Positions 33,756 through 43,019 of a DNA stretch of 64,000 nt are shown here, one piece after another. The DNA comes from Pararhodonellum marinum (lineage in GTDB: Bacteria; Bacteroidota; Bacteroidia; Cytophagales; Cyclobacteriaceae), in contig NZ_JACEFJ010000003.1 of NCBI RefSeq assembly GCF_015354735.1, positions 310,001-374,000 of the forward strand, in the 5' to 3' direction. A program made the position numbers and the translations under genes. The notes beneath the pieces were generated by a model, which did not search any database, was not told the DNA's origin, and was given only the letters and a program-made list of their open reading frames with translations. The stretch's first letter is position 1. Every line of letters starts with the position of its first letter.

Positions 33756-34250
33756 ATGTATTATCGCTTCGGGAAAGTTGCACATGTGCTTTCGATCTTT
33801 TTCTTTCTTTTTGTATTGATCTACATTTACTCAGCGCTCACAGAGATGGTGGCATATGAGGTTACTGAAACAGGTTATCCTCTCAAAGAAGTTGGTAAAA
33901 GCACTTTCTTTTATTTATCTATCGGGGTTTTTGTTCTGTTCAACCTGATCTTAACCTTTCCTGCCAAAATGATCGAAAAGCAGGCTACCCCTAATTTGAA
34001 ACGAATTTTTCCCAGAGGAGAACCCTTTAGAGACCATATATTGGCTTGGATCTATTCATTTCTGGGGATCCTCAATGTTTCCTTGGGACTCATCGTGTTT
34101 TATTTTCACAGCCTCAACAATCAAAACGAAATCAGTTCAGGGGAATTTAATTTCTTTTTTTATTTAATTCCCATCTTTTTTGTAGTTTGGTTTGTGGGTC
34201 TTGCCCTTATTATCTCCAAGAGATTCAAACAGATGCCTTTGAGCAATTGA
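33756..34250 (+). CDS. Four-TM hypothetical membrane protein
   Basis: 164 aa, four hydrophobic helices at about 8-28, 50-70, 90-115 and 130-152, with short loops. Not recognised. It sits before the VOC gene and overlaps it by the TTGA sequence; the parE-parC genes follow. A role linked to either cannot be claimed. Confidence 0.75.
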   Translation: MYYRFGKVAHVLSIFFFLFVLIYIYSALTEMVAYEVTETGYPLKEVGKSTFFYLSIGVFVLFNLILTFPAKMIEKQATPNLKRIFPRGEPFRDHILAWIYSFLGILNVSLGLIVFYFHSLNNQNEISSGEFNFFFYLIPIFFVVWFVGLALIISKRFKQMPLSN

Positions 34251-34654
34251 AAGCCAAATTAAAACATATCGCATTACTTGTAAAAGATTACGATGAAGCG
34301 ATTGCCTTTTATACAGAAAAGCTTAATTTCACCCTCATAGAAGACACCCCTCTAAGTGAAACCAAACGCTGGGTCTTGGTGAGTCCAGATGGAGGCGAAG
34401 GCTGTTTGTTTCTTCTGGCCAAAGCAGCTACCGATGAACAAGCCCAAAGCATTGGCAGACAATCAGGAGGTAGGGTATTCCTTTTTTTGCATACCCAACA
34501 TTTTGAAGAAGAGTATGCAAACCTGCTTCAACAGCAAATTAAAATTGTCAGGGGACCGGTTACGGAACCCTATGGCAGGGTATTGGTCTTTGAGGATCTG
34601 TATGGAAACCTTTGGGACCTGATCCAACCCAATCAGAAAAACAGTCAACAATAG
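34247..34654 (+). CDS. VOC family protein (glyoxalase/bleomycin-resistance fold) with TTG start
   Basis: About 135 aa. The fold starts KLKHIALLVKDYDEAIAFYTEKL and ends GRVLVFEDLYGNLWDLIQP, the paired beta-alpha-beta-beta-beta units of VOC proteins. The only sensible start is TTG at 34247-34249, overlapping the TGA of the preceding gene (TTGA); the ATG-initiated longer frame from 34187 reads backward into the neighbour's coding region. Metal ligands would be His7 and Glu in VFEDLYG, but the enzymatic activity is unknown. Confidence 0.8.
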   Translation: MKAKLKHIALLVKDYDEAIAFYTEKLNFTLIEDTPLSETKRWVLVSPDGGEGCLFLLAKAATDEQAQSIGRQSGGRVFLFLHTQHFEEEYANLLQQQIKIVRGPVTEPYGRVLVFEDLYGNLWDLIQPNQKNSQQ

Positions 34655-34669
34655 CAAAAATAAGATTCA

Positions 34670-36577
34670 ATGGCAAAAAGTGTGCAGTATGACGAGGACA
34701 GTATCAAATCACTGGATTGGCGGGAACATATCAGGCTCAGACCTGGGATGTACATCGGGAAATTAGGGGATGGTAGTGCACAGGATGACGGGATATATGT
34801 GTTGGTGAAAGAGATTCTGGACAACAGCATTGATGAACACATGATGGGATATGGCAGGACCATAGACATCAAAATCAGTGAACATAAAGTAGAGGTAAGG
34901 GATTACGGCCGGGGCATCCCATTGGGAAAAGTGATCGATTGTGTATCCAAAATCAACACCGGAGGTAAGTATGACTCCGGGGCTTTTCAAAAATCAGTGG
35001 GACTCAATGGAGTAGGTACCAAGGCCGTAAATGCGCTTTCTGAATCCTTTAGAGTACAGTCCTATCGGGATGGGCAGACCAAAGTGGCCGAATTCCAGAA
35101 AGGAATGTTGGTTCAAGATAAAGCGGTAGAGAAATCCTCGGACAGGAACGGGACCAAAATCGTTTTTTCTCCGGATCCCACAGTATTTAAAAATTACCAT
35201 TTTATTCCTGAATATCTGGAAAACCAGATCTGGAATTATGCTTTTCTCAATGCCGGGCTGACCATTAATTACAATGGGAAAAAATTCTTTTCCGAAAGGG
35301 GGCTTTGGGATCTTTTGGATAGGAAAGTGGATGAGGAAAGCCAACGGTATCCCATCATACATCTGAAAGGCAACGACATAGAAGTAGCCCTTACCCATTC
35401 CAACCAGTACGGCGAAGAATATTACTCTTTTGTCAACGGTCAATTCACCACCCAAGGGGGCACCCACCTTGCGGCATTCAGGGAGGCCATTGTCAAAGCG
35501 ATCAGGGAATTTTACAAGAAAGACTATGATGCCTCAGACATTCGCCAAAGCATCGTCGCCGCCATTGCCGTACGGGTGCAGGAACCGGTGTTCGAATCCC
35601 AGACCAAAACCAAGCTCGGTTCGCAAAGCATAGGCCCTGATGGGCCCACCCTCCGGACTTTTGTCAATGATTTCATCAAAACGGAACTCGACAATTACCT
35701 CCATAAAAATCCAAGTGCTGCCGATGCTCTGCTCAAGCGCATCCTTCAATCTGAAAGAGAGCGCAAAGAAATTTCGGGAATCAAAAAACTGGCCAACGAA
35801 CGAGCGAAAAAGGCCAATCTGCACAACAAGAAACTCAGGGACTGTCGCATTCATTATGATGATCCCAAAGCGGACATGGAATTAAAGAATGAAACCATGC
35901 TCTTTATCACGGAAGGGGATTCTGCCTCCGGTTCCATCACCAAGTCCCGAAATGTACAGACCCAGGCCGTTTTTTCCCTCAGGGGTAAGCCGCTCAACTG
36001 TTACAGCATGACCAAGAAGGTGGTGTATGAAAACGAGGAATTTAACCTGTTACAGCATGCTTTGAACATAGAAGATGGCATCGAGAATCTGCGTTACCGG
36101 AAAATCGTGATAGCCACGGATGCCGATGTGGACGGCATGCACATCCGGTTGCTCATCATGACCTATTTCTTGCAGTTTTTTCCGGATTTGGTGAAAAACG
36201 GTCACCTGTATATCTTGGATACCCCGCTTTTCCGGGTTCGGAACAAGAAGGAAACCATTTATTGCTATTCAGATGAAGAAAGACAAAGGGCCATACACAA
36301 GCTGGGTAGCAAACCGGAAATCACCAGGTTCAAAGGATTGGGAGAAATATCCCCGGATGAATTTGGCACTTTTATCGGTGAAGACATCCGACTGGAGCCG
36401 ATCATTCTGCGAAAAGACACCAAGATAGCGGATCTTTTGTCCTTTTATATGGGCAAAAACACCCCTGACAGACAAAATTTCATCATCGGTAACCTGAAAA
36501 TCGAAAAAGACATCGTCCACGAAGATCCCGAAGAAAAGGTGGCGGACAAGGAGCCCCAGGAAAGTGAAGCAGCTTAA
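34670..36577 (+). CDS. parE: DNA topoisomerase IV subunit B
   Basis: 635 aa type IIA topoisomerase ATPase/TOPRIM subunit. GHKL ATP-binding signatures: [10 protein letters not shown] (44-53), DYGRGIP (about 82-88) and [20 protein letters not shown] signatures: [10 protein letters not shown] (about 418-427), LRGKPLNCY and [11 protein letters not shown], with the divalent-metal Asp residues. It powers strand passage that decatenates daughter chromosomes, together with ParC. Size (635 aa) and the GKPLN motif fit ParE rather than GyrB. parC follows 38 bp downstream. Confidence 0.93.
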   Translation: MAKSVQYDEDSIKSLDWREHIRLRPGMYIGKLGDGSAQDDGIYVLVKEILDNSIDEHMMGYGRTIDIKISEHKVEVRDYGRGIPLGKVIDCVSKINTGGKYDSGAFQKSVGLNGVGTKAVNALSESFRVQSYRDGQTKVAEFQKGMLVQDKAVEKSSDRNGTKIVFSPDPTVFKNYHFIPEYLENQIWNYAFLNAGLTINYNGKKFFSERGLWDLLDRKVDEESQRYPIIHLKGNDIEVALTHSNQYGEEYYSFVNGQFTTQGGTHLAAFREAIVKAIREFYKKDYDASDIRQSIVAAIAVRVQEPVFESQTKTKLGSQSIGPDGPTLRTFVNDFIKTELDNYLHKNPSAADALLKRILQSERERKEISGIKKLANERAKKANLHNKKLRDCRIHYDDPKADMELKNETMLFITEGDSASGSITKSRNVQTQAVFSLRGKPLNCYSMTKKVVYENEEFNLLQHALNIEDGIENLRYRKIVIATDADVDGMHIRLLIMTYFLQFFPDLVKNGHLYILDTPLFRVRNKKETIYCYSDEERQRAIHKLGSKPEITRFKGLGEISPDEFGTFIGEDIRLEPIILRKDTKIADLLSFYMGKNTPDRQNFIIGNLKIEKDIVHEDPEEKVADKEPQESEAA

Positions 36578-36615
36578 CGGCACTGACCATCGGTGGTAGG
36601 AAACTTGAATGAACA

Positions 36616-39258
36616 ATGAGCGAAGAAAACAACAACAACAATAACCCTGAAGATAAGGAAGACAGTCTCCATGAATCCATACCTGTTACAGGCATGTACA
36701 AGGACTGGTTTTTGGATTATGCTTCTTATGTGATTTTAGAAAGGGCGGTACCAGCCATCGAGGATGGATTCAAGCCTGTTCAGCGCAGGATTCTACATGC
36801 GATGAAAGAGATGGATGACGGTCGTTTCAACAAAGTGGCCAACATCATCGGACAATCCATGCAGTATCACCCCCATGGTGATGCCTCGATTGGGGATGCA
36901 ATTGTCAACTTGGGCCAAAAGGAACTTTTGATCGAAACCCAGGGAAACTGGGGAGATATCCGTACGGGAGATGGAGCAGCCGCGGCCAGATACATTGAAG
37001 CCCGTTTATCAAAATTTGCCTTAGAGGTAGGATTTAACCCTCAAACCACGGAATGGCAGCTGTCTTACGATGGCCGTAAAAAGGAACCCGTCACCTTACC
37101 GGTCAAGTTCCCATTGCTTCTTGCCCAAGGGGTAGAAGGAATCGCGGTAGGTTTGTCCACCAAGATTTTGCCCCACAACTTCTGCGAACTGATTGAAGCT
37201 TCAATTGAAATATTGCAAGGCAACAAAAGTAACATATTGCCTGATTTTCCCACCGGGGGAATGGCCGACTTTACTGAATACAATGAAGGTCTCCGAGGCG
37301 GTAGGATTAAGGTGAGAGCAAAAATTGAAGAGGAGGATAGCAAAACCTTGTTAATCAAGGATATACCATTTGGTACGACCACCAATTCTTTGATTGATTC
37401 TATCATCAAAGCCAATGACAAGGGCAAAATCAAGATCAAAAAAGTGGTCGATAATACCGCCAAGGATGTGGAGATTCAGATCCAATTGGCACCGGGACAG
37501 TCCCCTGATATGACCATTGATGCCCTTTATGCTTTCACGGATTGTGAAGTCAGCATATCCCCCAATGCCTGTGTAATCATTCAGGACAAGCCGGTATTTC
37601 TTACCGTCAATGATATCCTGGCTTACAATACCAAGCAGACCAAAAAGCTGCTAAAGCAGGAACTGGAAATCCGCAAAGCGGAATTGATGGAAAAACTGCT
37701 TTTCTCGTCTTTGGAAAAAATATTCATTGAAAACAGGATTTATAGGGATATCGAGGAATGTGAAACCTGGGATGCGGTTATAGAGACCATCGACTTGGGT
37801 TTGACACCTTTCAAACCTGAATTTTATAGAGAAATCACTACAGAGGATATTGTCAGGCTGACGGAAATAAAAATCAAGCGGATCTCCAAATTCGATGCCT
37901 TCAAGGCGGACGAATTGATGAAAAAGCTTCAGGAAGAACTTAAACAAGTCAATTACAATCTTAAACACCTAACAGATTACGCCATCAAGTTTTTTACCAA
38001 CCTGATGGATAAATACGGGAAGGGAAGGGAGAGAAAAACGGAAATTAGAACCTTTGACACCATTGCGGCAAATGTGGTGGCAGCCAACAACGCCAAACTC
38101 TATGTCAACCGGACGGATGGCTTTATCGGTTACGGACTTAAGAAAGATGAGTTTGTTTGTGATTGCTCTGATTTAGATGACATCATCGTTTTTCGGAAAG
38201 ATGGGGTCTGCATCGTCAGCCGTATTCAGGAAAAGGGCTTTGTCGGTAAAGACATCATCCATGTAGCGGTATACCGTAAAGGGGATGAACGGATGGTGTA
38301 CAACCTGATCTACCTCGATGGCAAATCGGGTAGGGCCATGGTCAAGCGTTTCCAGGTTCTTAGTGTTACCCGGGACAGAGAGTACGACCTGACCAAGGGT
38401 ACCAAAGGCAGCAAGGTCCTGTATTTCACTGCCAATCCCAATGGAGAAGCTGAAATTGTGACTGTTTTTCTTACGCAGGGAGCCAAAGCCCGAATCAAGG
38501 TATTTGATTTTGAATTCAGCACCATTGAGATCAAGGGAAGGGGTGCAGGAGGCAACATATTGACCAGGTATCCGGTCAGAAAAATCCAGCTCAAGATGGA
38601 GGGTGTTTCTACTTTAGGAGGCATTGATATCTTTTATGATGAACATATCGGAAGGTTAAACACAGATCAAAGAGGCCAACGGATAGGGAATTTCCTTGGG
38701 GATGACAAAATCGTCGTTTTTTATAAAGAAGGTTCCTATGAGCTCACCACCTTTGAACTGACCAACCGTTATGAATCCAAAGAAGTGGTGCTTTTGGAAA
38801 AATTTGATCCGGAAAAAGTGATTTCTGCGGTTTATTATGACGGTGGCAGTAAAACCTTTTATGTCAAGCGTTTCAACATAGAAACCTCCACTTTGAACAA
38901 AAATTTCAACTTCATTTCCGACCACAAGCAGTCCTATCTGAAATTTGTTTCTACAGAAAAGCAACCACAGGTAAAATTGTTGTTGCTGAAAAATAAAACG
39001 GAAGAAGAGGTAGAATATGATTTGGATATGCTGATCGATGTCAAGGGCTGGAAAGCTTTGGGCAATAAGCTTTCTTCGCACGAAATCAAATCCATCAGCT
39101 TGGTAGAGACCAAATCGGCATCAGAGGAAAAAAGTCCAGCAACAGATGAGGCTGAAAATTTGGATACCGCATCGGATGATGCTGAAGACCTGGAAATAGG
39201 CGCTACCATAGATTTCAAAATCAAAAAGGAGGATGATGACCAACTTGGTCTTTTCTAA
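36616..39258 (+). CDS. parC: DNA topoisomerase IV subunit A
   Basis: 880 aa. Starts with an Asn-rich low-complexity run (NNNNNNP), then the winged-helix/tower domain with RAVPAIEDGFKPVQRRIL, HPHGDASIGDAI and catalytic Tyr126 in AAARYIEARLSKF. From about 480 on, a C-terminal beta-pinwheel follows, not containing the canonical GyrA box QRRGGKG, in keeping with ParC. Last 60 residues are acidic. Forms the A2B2 heterotetramer with the adjacent parE product. Confidence 0.93.
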   Translation: MSEENNNNNNPEDKEDSLHESIPVTGMYKDWFLDYASYVILERAVPAIEDGFKPVQRRILHAMKEMDDGRFNKVANIIGQSMQYHPHGDASIGDAIVNLGQKELLIETQGNWGDIRTGDGAAAARYIEARLSKFALEVGFNPQTTEWQLSYDGRKKEPVTLPVKFPLLLAQGVEGIAVGLSTKILPHNFCELIEASIEILQGNKSNILPDFPTGGMADFTEYNEGLRGGRIKVRAKIEEEDSKTLLIKDIPFGTTTNSLIDSIIKANDKGKIKIKKVVDNTAKDVEIQIQLAPGQSPDMTIDALYAFTDCEVSISPNACVIIQDKPVFLTVNDILAYNTKQTKKLLKQELEIRKAELMEKLLFSSLEKIFIENRIYRDIEECETWDAVIETIDLGLTPFKPEFYREITTEDIVRLTEIKIKRISKFDAFKADELMKKLQEELKQVNYNLKHLTDYAIKFFTNLMDKYGKGRERKTEIRTFDTIAANVVAANNAKLYVNRTDGFIGYGLKKDEFVCDCSDLDDIIVFRKDGVCIVSRIQEKGFVGKDIIHVAVYRKGDERMVYNLIYLDGKSGRAMVKRFQVLSVTRDREYDLTKGTKGSKVLYFTANPNGEAEIVTVFLTQGAKARIKVFDFEFSTIEIKGRGAGGNILTRYPVRKIQLKMEGVSTLGGIDIFYDEHIGRLNTDQRGQRIGNFLGDDKIVVFYKEGSYELTTFELTNRYESKEVVLLEKFDPEKVISAVYYDGGSKTFYVKRFNIETSTLNKNFNFISDHKQSYLKFVSTEKQPQVKLLLLKNKTEEEVEYDLDMLIDVKGWKALGNKLSSHEIKSISLVETKSASEEKSPATDEAENLDTASDDAEDLEIGATIDFKIKKEDDDQLGLF

Positions 39259-39294
39259 GGTTTAAAGGAAAAGGCATTTTTGATCTTTAAAGCC

Positions 39295-39984
39295 ATGAAT
39301 CAAATGGAGGAGGAATTCTCAAACTATTTGAGTGACTTTATTACTGCGCACAAAAAAAGGCGGATAGAGGAGCTTTTGGATAAAAGGACGAGATACCTTA
39401 CGCTGGTTCTGGAAAATATCTACAAACCGCACAATGCCTCTGCGGTAATCCGAACGGCGGACTGCTTTGGCATTCAGGATGTCCATATCATCGAGCGGGA
39501 AAATTCCTACAAAATAAATCCCTATGTCACCCGTGGGGCCGCCCAATGGGTTGATATTTACAAATACACCCAAGGGGAGGATTCGGATAATCCTGTGGAA
39601 GTTTGCATTGACCACCTTCACGGGGAGGGTTACAAAGTCTATGCTACTTCACCCCAATCAGGAAGCCTATCTATTCACGAGCTGCAACCCCACCAAAAAA
39701 CAGCTTTGGTATTTGGCAATGAACATGAAGGGGTCAGTGAAGAGGTCATTTCCAAAGTAGATGGTCTGGTGCATATTCCTATGTATGGGTTTTCGGACAG
39801 CTTTAATCTTTCTGTTTCCGCCTCCATCTTTTTGTTTGATCTGCTGAAAAAAGCCAAGGCCTTGGACCCGAAGCATTTTTACCTCACTGAGGAAGAAAAA
39901 CAAGTGATCCGGCATAAATGGTACCGGAGTATTGTCAAACAGGTGGAGCTCCACGAAAAGGAGTTTTATAAGAAAAAGGGTTAA
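39295..39984 (+). CDS. TrmH family tRNA/rRNA 2'-O-methyltransferase (SPOUT)
   Basis: About 229 aa from the ATG at 39295 (ATG 39304 also possible; an in-frame TTG at 39280 is unlikely). SPOUT motifs: motif 1 YKPHNASAVIRTADCFG with catalytic Arg, motif 2 ALVFGNEHEGVSEEV and motif 3 IPMYGFSDSFNLSVSASI. SPOUT enzymes of this type methylate the ribose 2'-OH, often Gm18 of tRNA; the length and motif order match TrmH. The gene follows parC by 36 bp in the same direction. Confidence 0.9.
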   Translation: MNQMEEEFSNYLSDFITAHKKRRIEELLDKRTRYLTLVLENIYKPHNASAVIRTADCFGIQDVHIIERENSYKINPYVTRGAAQWVDIYKYTQGEDSDNPVEVCIDHLHGEGYKVYATSPQSGSLSIHELQPHQKTALVFGNEHEGVSEEVISKVDGLVHIPMYGFSDSFNLSVSASIFLFDLLKKAKALDPKHFYLTEEEKQVIRHKWYRSIVKQVELHEKEFYKKKG

Positions 39985-40360
39985 TGTGATTTCAATTGGA
40001 TCTCACAGATTACACTAATTTTCACAGAATTTTTGAGGTTTTTATTTCTCACAGAATACACGGATTTTCACGGATTTTTCGGGATAGGTTTTGGTTCACA
40101 GATCACACGGATTTCCACAGATTTTTTTGAGATAGGTTTTGTCTCACACCAAACTGAAATGTCCGGAACTTCAAACTTCCAACTCCCAACTTCGGACCTC
40201 GAACTCCCAACTTCCCACTCCCAACTTCCAACCTCCCACTCCCAACTCCCAACTCCCCACTTCCCACTTCCAACTCCCAACTTCCCACTTCCAACCTCCA
40301 ACTCCCAACTCCCAACTCCCCATTTCCGTCCCAAAACCCGGTAAATCAAGTTCAAATGGA
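39985..40360. other. Intergenic repeat region after the TrmH-like gene
   Basis: No gene supported. From about 39995 to 40150 runs a degenerate direct repeat CACAGATTACACGGATTTTC (four copies around 40005, 40043, 40093 and 40120, variably TTTCACAGA or TTCCACAGA). From 40160 to 40325 it becomes the heptamer array. The 100-codon frames on both strands come from the heptamer repeat and are rejected. Confidence 0.75.
40160..40325 (+). repeat. Degenerate heptamer tandem repeat (CCAACTY), about 22 units
   Basis: Reading in sevens gives CCAACTC, CCAACTT, CCCACTC, CCAACCT and CCCACTT in near-perfect phase, with no other period. The same family lies at 10929-11012 (minus) and 19041-19192. Heptanucleotide STRR arrays of this type are known from cyanobacteria and occur here in intergenic positions only. 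Confidence 0.85.
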
Positions 40361-41578
40361 CTAATGAAATTTCTTCACCTTTTCCATTTCGGCCACGGTG
40401 GAGAAATCACGGGACAGCCTTTCTGCATAATCGTCCAGGAGCTCCAAAACTTTTTTTCGAGTCTTGGACTTGACGATCATACCGGCATGATAATCCAAGG
40501 GTACCCGGAAGCAGACTTCAGGATCATTGAACCCACTCAGATCAGGTTTTTCAAATTTGGAAAGTGTAAGCACGATCCCTGCATAGCCTTTGGTGGATTT
40601 GGGTAACTTGTAGGTGTAACCTTTGGCAAGTGCATCTTCAATTTTGGCCCATTCCGCCCAAAGGTTGATATTTGTTGCAGCTTCCACCATTTCTGCCAAG
40701 TGGGCGCCGCCTACTCGCGATGAGGTCTCTAAAAAATATATCTCCCCATCATCATCACATTTGATAAATTCGGTATGGGTAGCTCCGCTTTTCATCCCAA
40801 ATGCCTTCATTACCTCGGTGTTGGCTTTTTTGATGGCTTTGCTGTCCTCAGATTGATAATCCAGATTGGCACTTCTGAAGATGCCGCCTCCTTGGGAGAT
40901 TTCCATTGGAGTAGCCAGGTATTTGGATACCGTACAAAACAAGGTCTTACCTTCTAGATTTAAGCCATCAGCATGATAAACCGCTCCGGGTTTGAATTGC
41001 TCCACCAGGTATTTTATCCTGTTGTCCCCGAGTTCATGGATATTGTGCCACAGTGCATCCTTATCATGCACCTTGATAATGCCGTGCGCAGAAGCCTCTG
41101 ACCTTGGTTTCAGTACCCAAGGTGCCGGAACAGTGTCGGCAAAATGGTTGATGTCAGCATCATTGAAAAGGGAGGAAAAGGCGGGTACTTTTACTCCTGC
41201 TGACTGTGCCCGCATCCGCATGGCAAGTTTGTCACGAAAATACCGTCCAGTGGTTTGACCCATACCAGGAATCCGAAGGTTTTCCCTCAAGAAAGTCGCT
41301 TTCTCTACATCATAATCATCCAAGGCCACTATGGCTTCAATTTTTTCTCCCTTCATCAATCCAGCCACACCATAGAGCAGTTGGTCCATGTTCCATTCCA
41401 AATCAAGTCCGGGCATATAGAAGGCTTCATCAATGTAATCAAATGGCCAAGGCTTGTGTCTTAAATTTTCGGTGGTAATCAAAAATACTTTGTTACCACA
41501 TTTTTTAAGTGCGATAAGGAAGTCAGCTCCCTTAAAGTAATTCGAGATACAGATAAAGGTTTTTGAAGTATTTGCCAT
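40361..41578 (-). CDS. ATP-grasp domain carboxylate-amine ligase-like protein
   Basis: 405 aa from the ATG at 41576-41578 (MANTSKTFICISNYF); an extension to 41608 overlaps the upstream gene. The ATP-grasp core has APWVLKPRSEASAHGIIK (P-loop-like, Lys), EQFKPGAVYHADG and the catalytic IYFLETSSRVGGAH (Mg Glu/Asn). Enzymes of this type ligate a carboxylate to an amine or thiol through an acylphosphate; the substrate is unknown. The start lies 5 bp after the M17 aminopeptidase stop, so it belongs to the esterase - aminopeptidase - ATP-grasp operon. Confidence 0.85.
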   Translation of the reverse strand: MANTSKTFICISNYFKGADFLIALKKCGNKVFLITTENLRHKPWPFDYIDEAFYMPGLDLEWNMDQLLYGVAGLMKGEKIEAIVALDDYDVEKATFLRENLRIPGMGQTTGRYFRDKLAMRMRAQSAGVKVPAFSSLFNDADINHFADTVPAPWVLKPRSEASAHGIIKVHDKDALWHNIHELGDNRIKYLVEQFKPGAVYHADGLNLEGKTLFCTVSKYLATPMEISQGGGIFRSANLDYQSEDSKAIKKANTEVMKAFGMKSGATHTEFIKCDDDGEIYFLETSSRVGGAHLAEMVEAATNINLWAEWAKIEDALAKGYTYKLPKSTKGYAGIVLTLSKFEKPDLSGFNDPEVCFRVPLDYHAGMIVKSKTRKKVLELLDDYAERLSRDFSTVAEMEKVKKFH

Positions 41579-41582
41579 ATGA

Positions 41583-43019
41583 TCAGAGGTTTTCAACAAA
41601 TTTAGCAATTAAATGAACACCAAAGCCAGTGGCATGTTTGGTTTTGGCGAATTCAGAATCCCCAAAAGCGACTCCAGCGATGTCCATATGTGCCCATGAT
41701 TCATGCTTTTCGGTAAAGAATTCCAGAAATTTGGCAGCGGTGATGGCTCCTGCCAAAGGTTTTCCGCTGTAATTTTTCACATCCGCAATGTCACTTTCTA
41801 TGTCCGGGCTGTAATCATCCCACAAGGGTAGGGGCCAAACCTTTTCACCGATTTCCATTCCGCTTTCCTGAAGGGTTTTACTCAGAGGTTCATTGTTGGT
41901 GAACAAGGCCCCGCAGGTATAGCCAAAAGTACTTACGCTGCTTCCGGTTAGCGTGGCAAAGTCAAGAATGGTTTCTGGTTTGAACTTGTCTATCAGGTAG
42001 CTGAGTCCGTCTGCCAGGATCAATCGGCCTTCTGCATCGGTATCGATGATTTCTATGGTTTTGCCGCTGTAGCTGTTGATGACCTCACTGGGTAGGAAAG
42101 CATGGCTATCGATGGCATTTTCTACACAGGGAATGATGGCGGTGACAGAATGTGGGAATTTTAAATCTGCGATCAATTGCATGGCGCCCAAAACAGCCGC
42201 TGCTCCTCCCATGTCACATTTCATGTGGACCATTCCCGCAGTTTTGATGTTGAGGCCGCCTGTGTCAAAGGTTACGCCTTTGCCTACCAAACCAATGTGT
42301 CTAGGCTTACCTTTTTTGGTTTTGGGGCGGTATTTCATGATGATAAACTGCGGCTCCCTGTCACTTCCTTTGCCCACGGCGATAAAAGCGGCCAAACCTT
42401 CCTTTTCGGCGGCTTTTCTTCCCAATACTTCCACTTCAATTCCAAACTTCATTCCGCAATCAGAAGCCCACTGGCTTAAAAAAGCCGGGGTTGCCTTATT
42501 GGGAGGAAGGTCGACCATTTTCATGGCTTCTAACTGAGCCAATGCCAATTTTTCTCCTTTTTGTGCCTGAATCAAAAAGGATTTATCCGATTCCGCCAGG
42601 TATAAAGTATTTTGAAGTAGGGGGTGCGGTTTTAAATTCCCTCCATCCTTAAAATGTCCCAGTTGATAGGTTCCCAAAAGAAGGCCGGAAACCGCGGCTT
42701 CATAAAAATAGGGGAGAAGGGCTTTAGGTGCCAAGAGCAATAAATCCATACCAAACAGCTCCCTGTGTTTCGCAGCCAATCGTCTAAATACAGTTTTGAC
42801 AATGCTGAAATTGGCCTGATCTCCCAATCCCAAAAATGCCAGCGTATTGCCTGTGTTACTGTCTTGCACAAAATAAAGCTGATCTTTTTTCCCCGAAAAA
42901 ATTTCAGGGATGGGTAGGGCGATGTTCAGGCTTTTTGAAATATCCCATTTACTGTCAAAGATTGGGATAAGGATCATTCCTCTGAAAAGAACAATATCTT
43001 GAGTCAATTTGATGGTCAT
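41583..43019 (-). CDS. M17 leucyl aminopeptidase family protein
   Basis: 478 aa. C-terminal catalytic domain with VGKGVTFDTGGLNIKTAGMVHMKCDMGGAAAV and NTDAEGR-type DTDAEGRLILADGLSY, giving the two-zinc centre (Lys, Asp, Asp, Asp, Glu) and bicarbonate-holding Arg. Residues 1-160 form the variable N-terminal domain. Cytosolic aminopeptidase. Its ATG overlaps the stop of the upstream esterase gene by 4 nt (43016-43019), and it is followed closely by the ATP-grasp gene. Confidence 0.9.
   Translation of the reverse strand: MTIKLTQDIVLFRGMILIPIFDSKWDISKSLNIALPIPEIFSGKKDQLYFVQDSNTGNTLAFLGLGDQANFSIVKTVFRRLAAKHRELFGMDLLLLAPKALLPYFYEAAVSGLLLGTYQLGHFKDGGNLKPHPLLQNTLYLAESDKSFLIQAQKGEKLALAQLEAMKMVDLPPNKATPAFLSQWASDCGMKFGIEVEVLGRKAAEKEGLAAFIAVGKGSDREPQFIIMKYRPKTKKGKPRHIGLVGKGVTFDTGGLNIKTAGMVHMKCDMGGAAAVLGAMQLIADLKFPHSVTAIIPCVENAIDSHAFLPSEVINSYSGKTIEIIDTDAEGRLILADGLSYLIDKFKPETILDFATLTGSSVSTFGYTCGALFTNNEPLSKTLQESGMEIGEKVWPLPLWDDYSPDIESDIADVKNYSGKPLAGAITAAKFLEFFTEKHESWAHMDIAGVAFGDSEFAKTKHATGFGVHLIAKFVENL

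Noticed and set aside
40033..40355. Pro/Ser/Thr-rich and Gly/Val-rich frames over the heptamers
   Set aside because: A 7-bp repeat is open in several frames; composition is repeat-driven.
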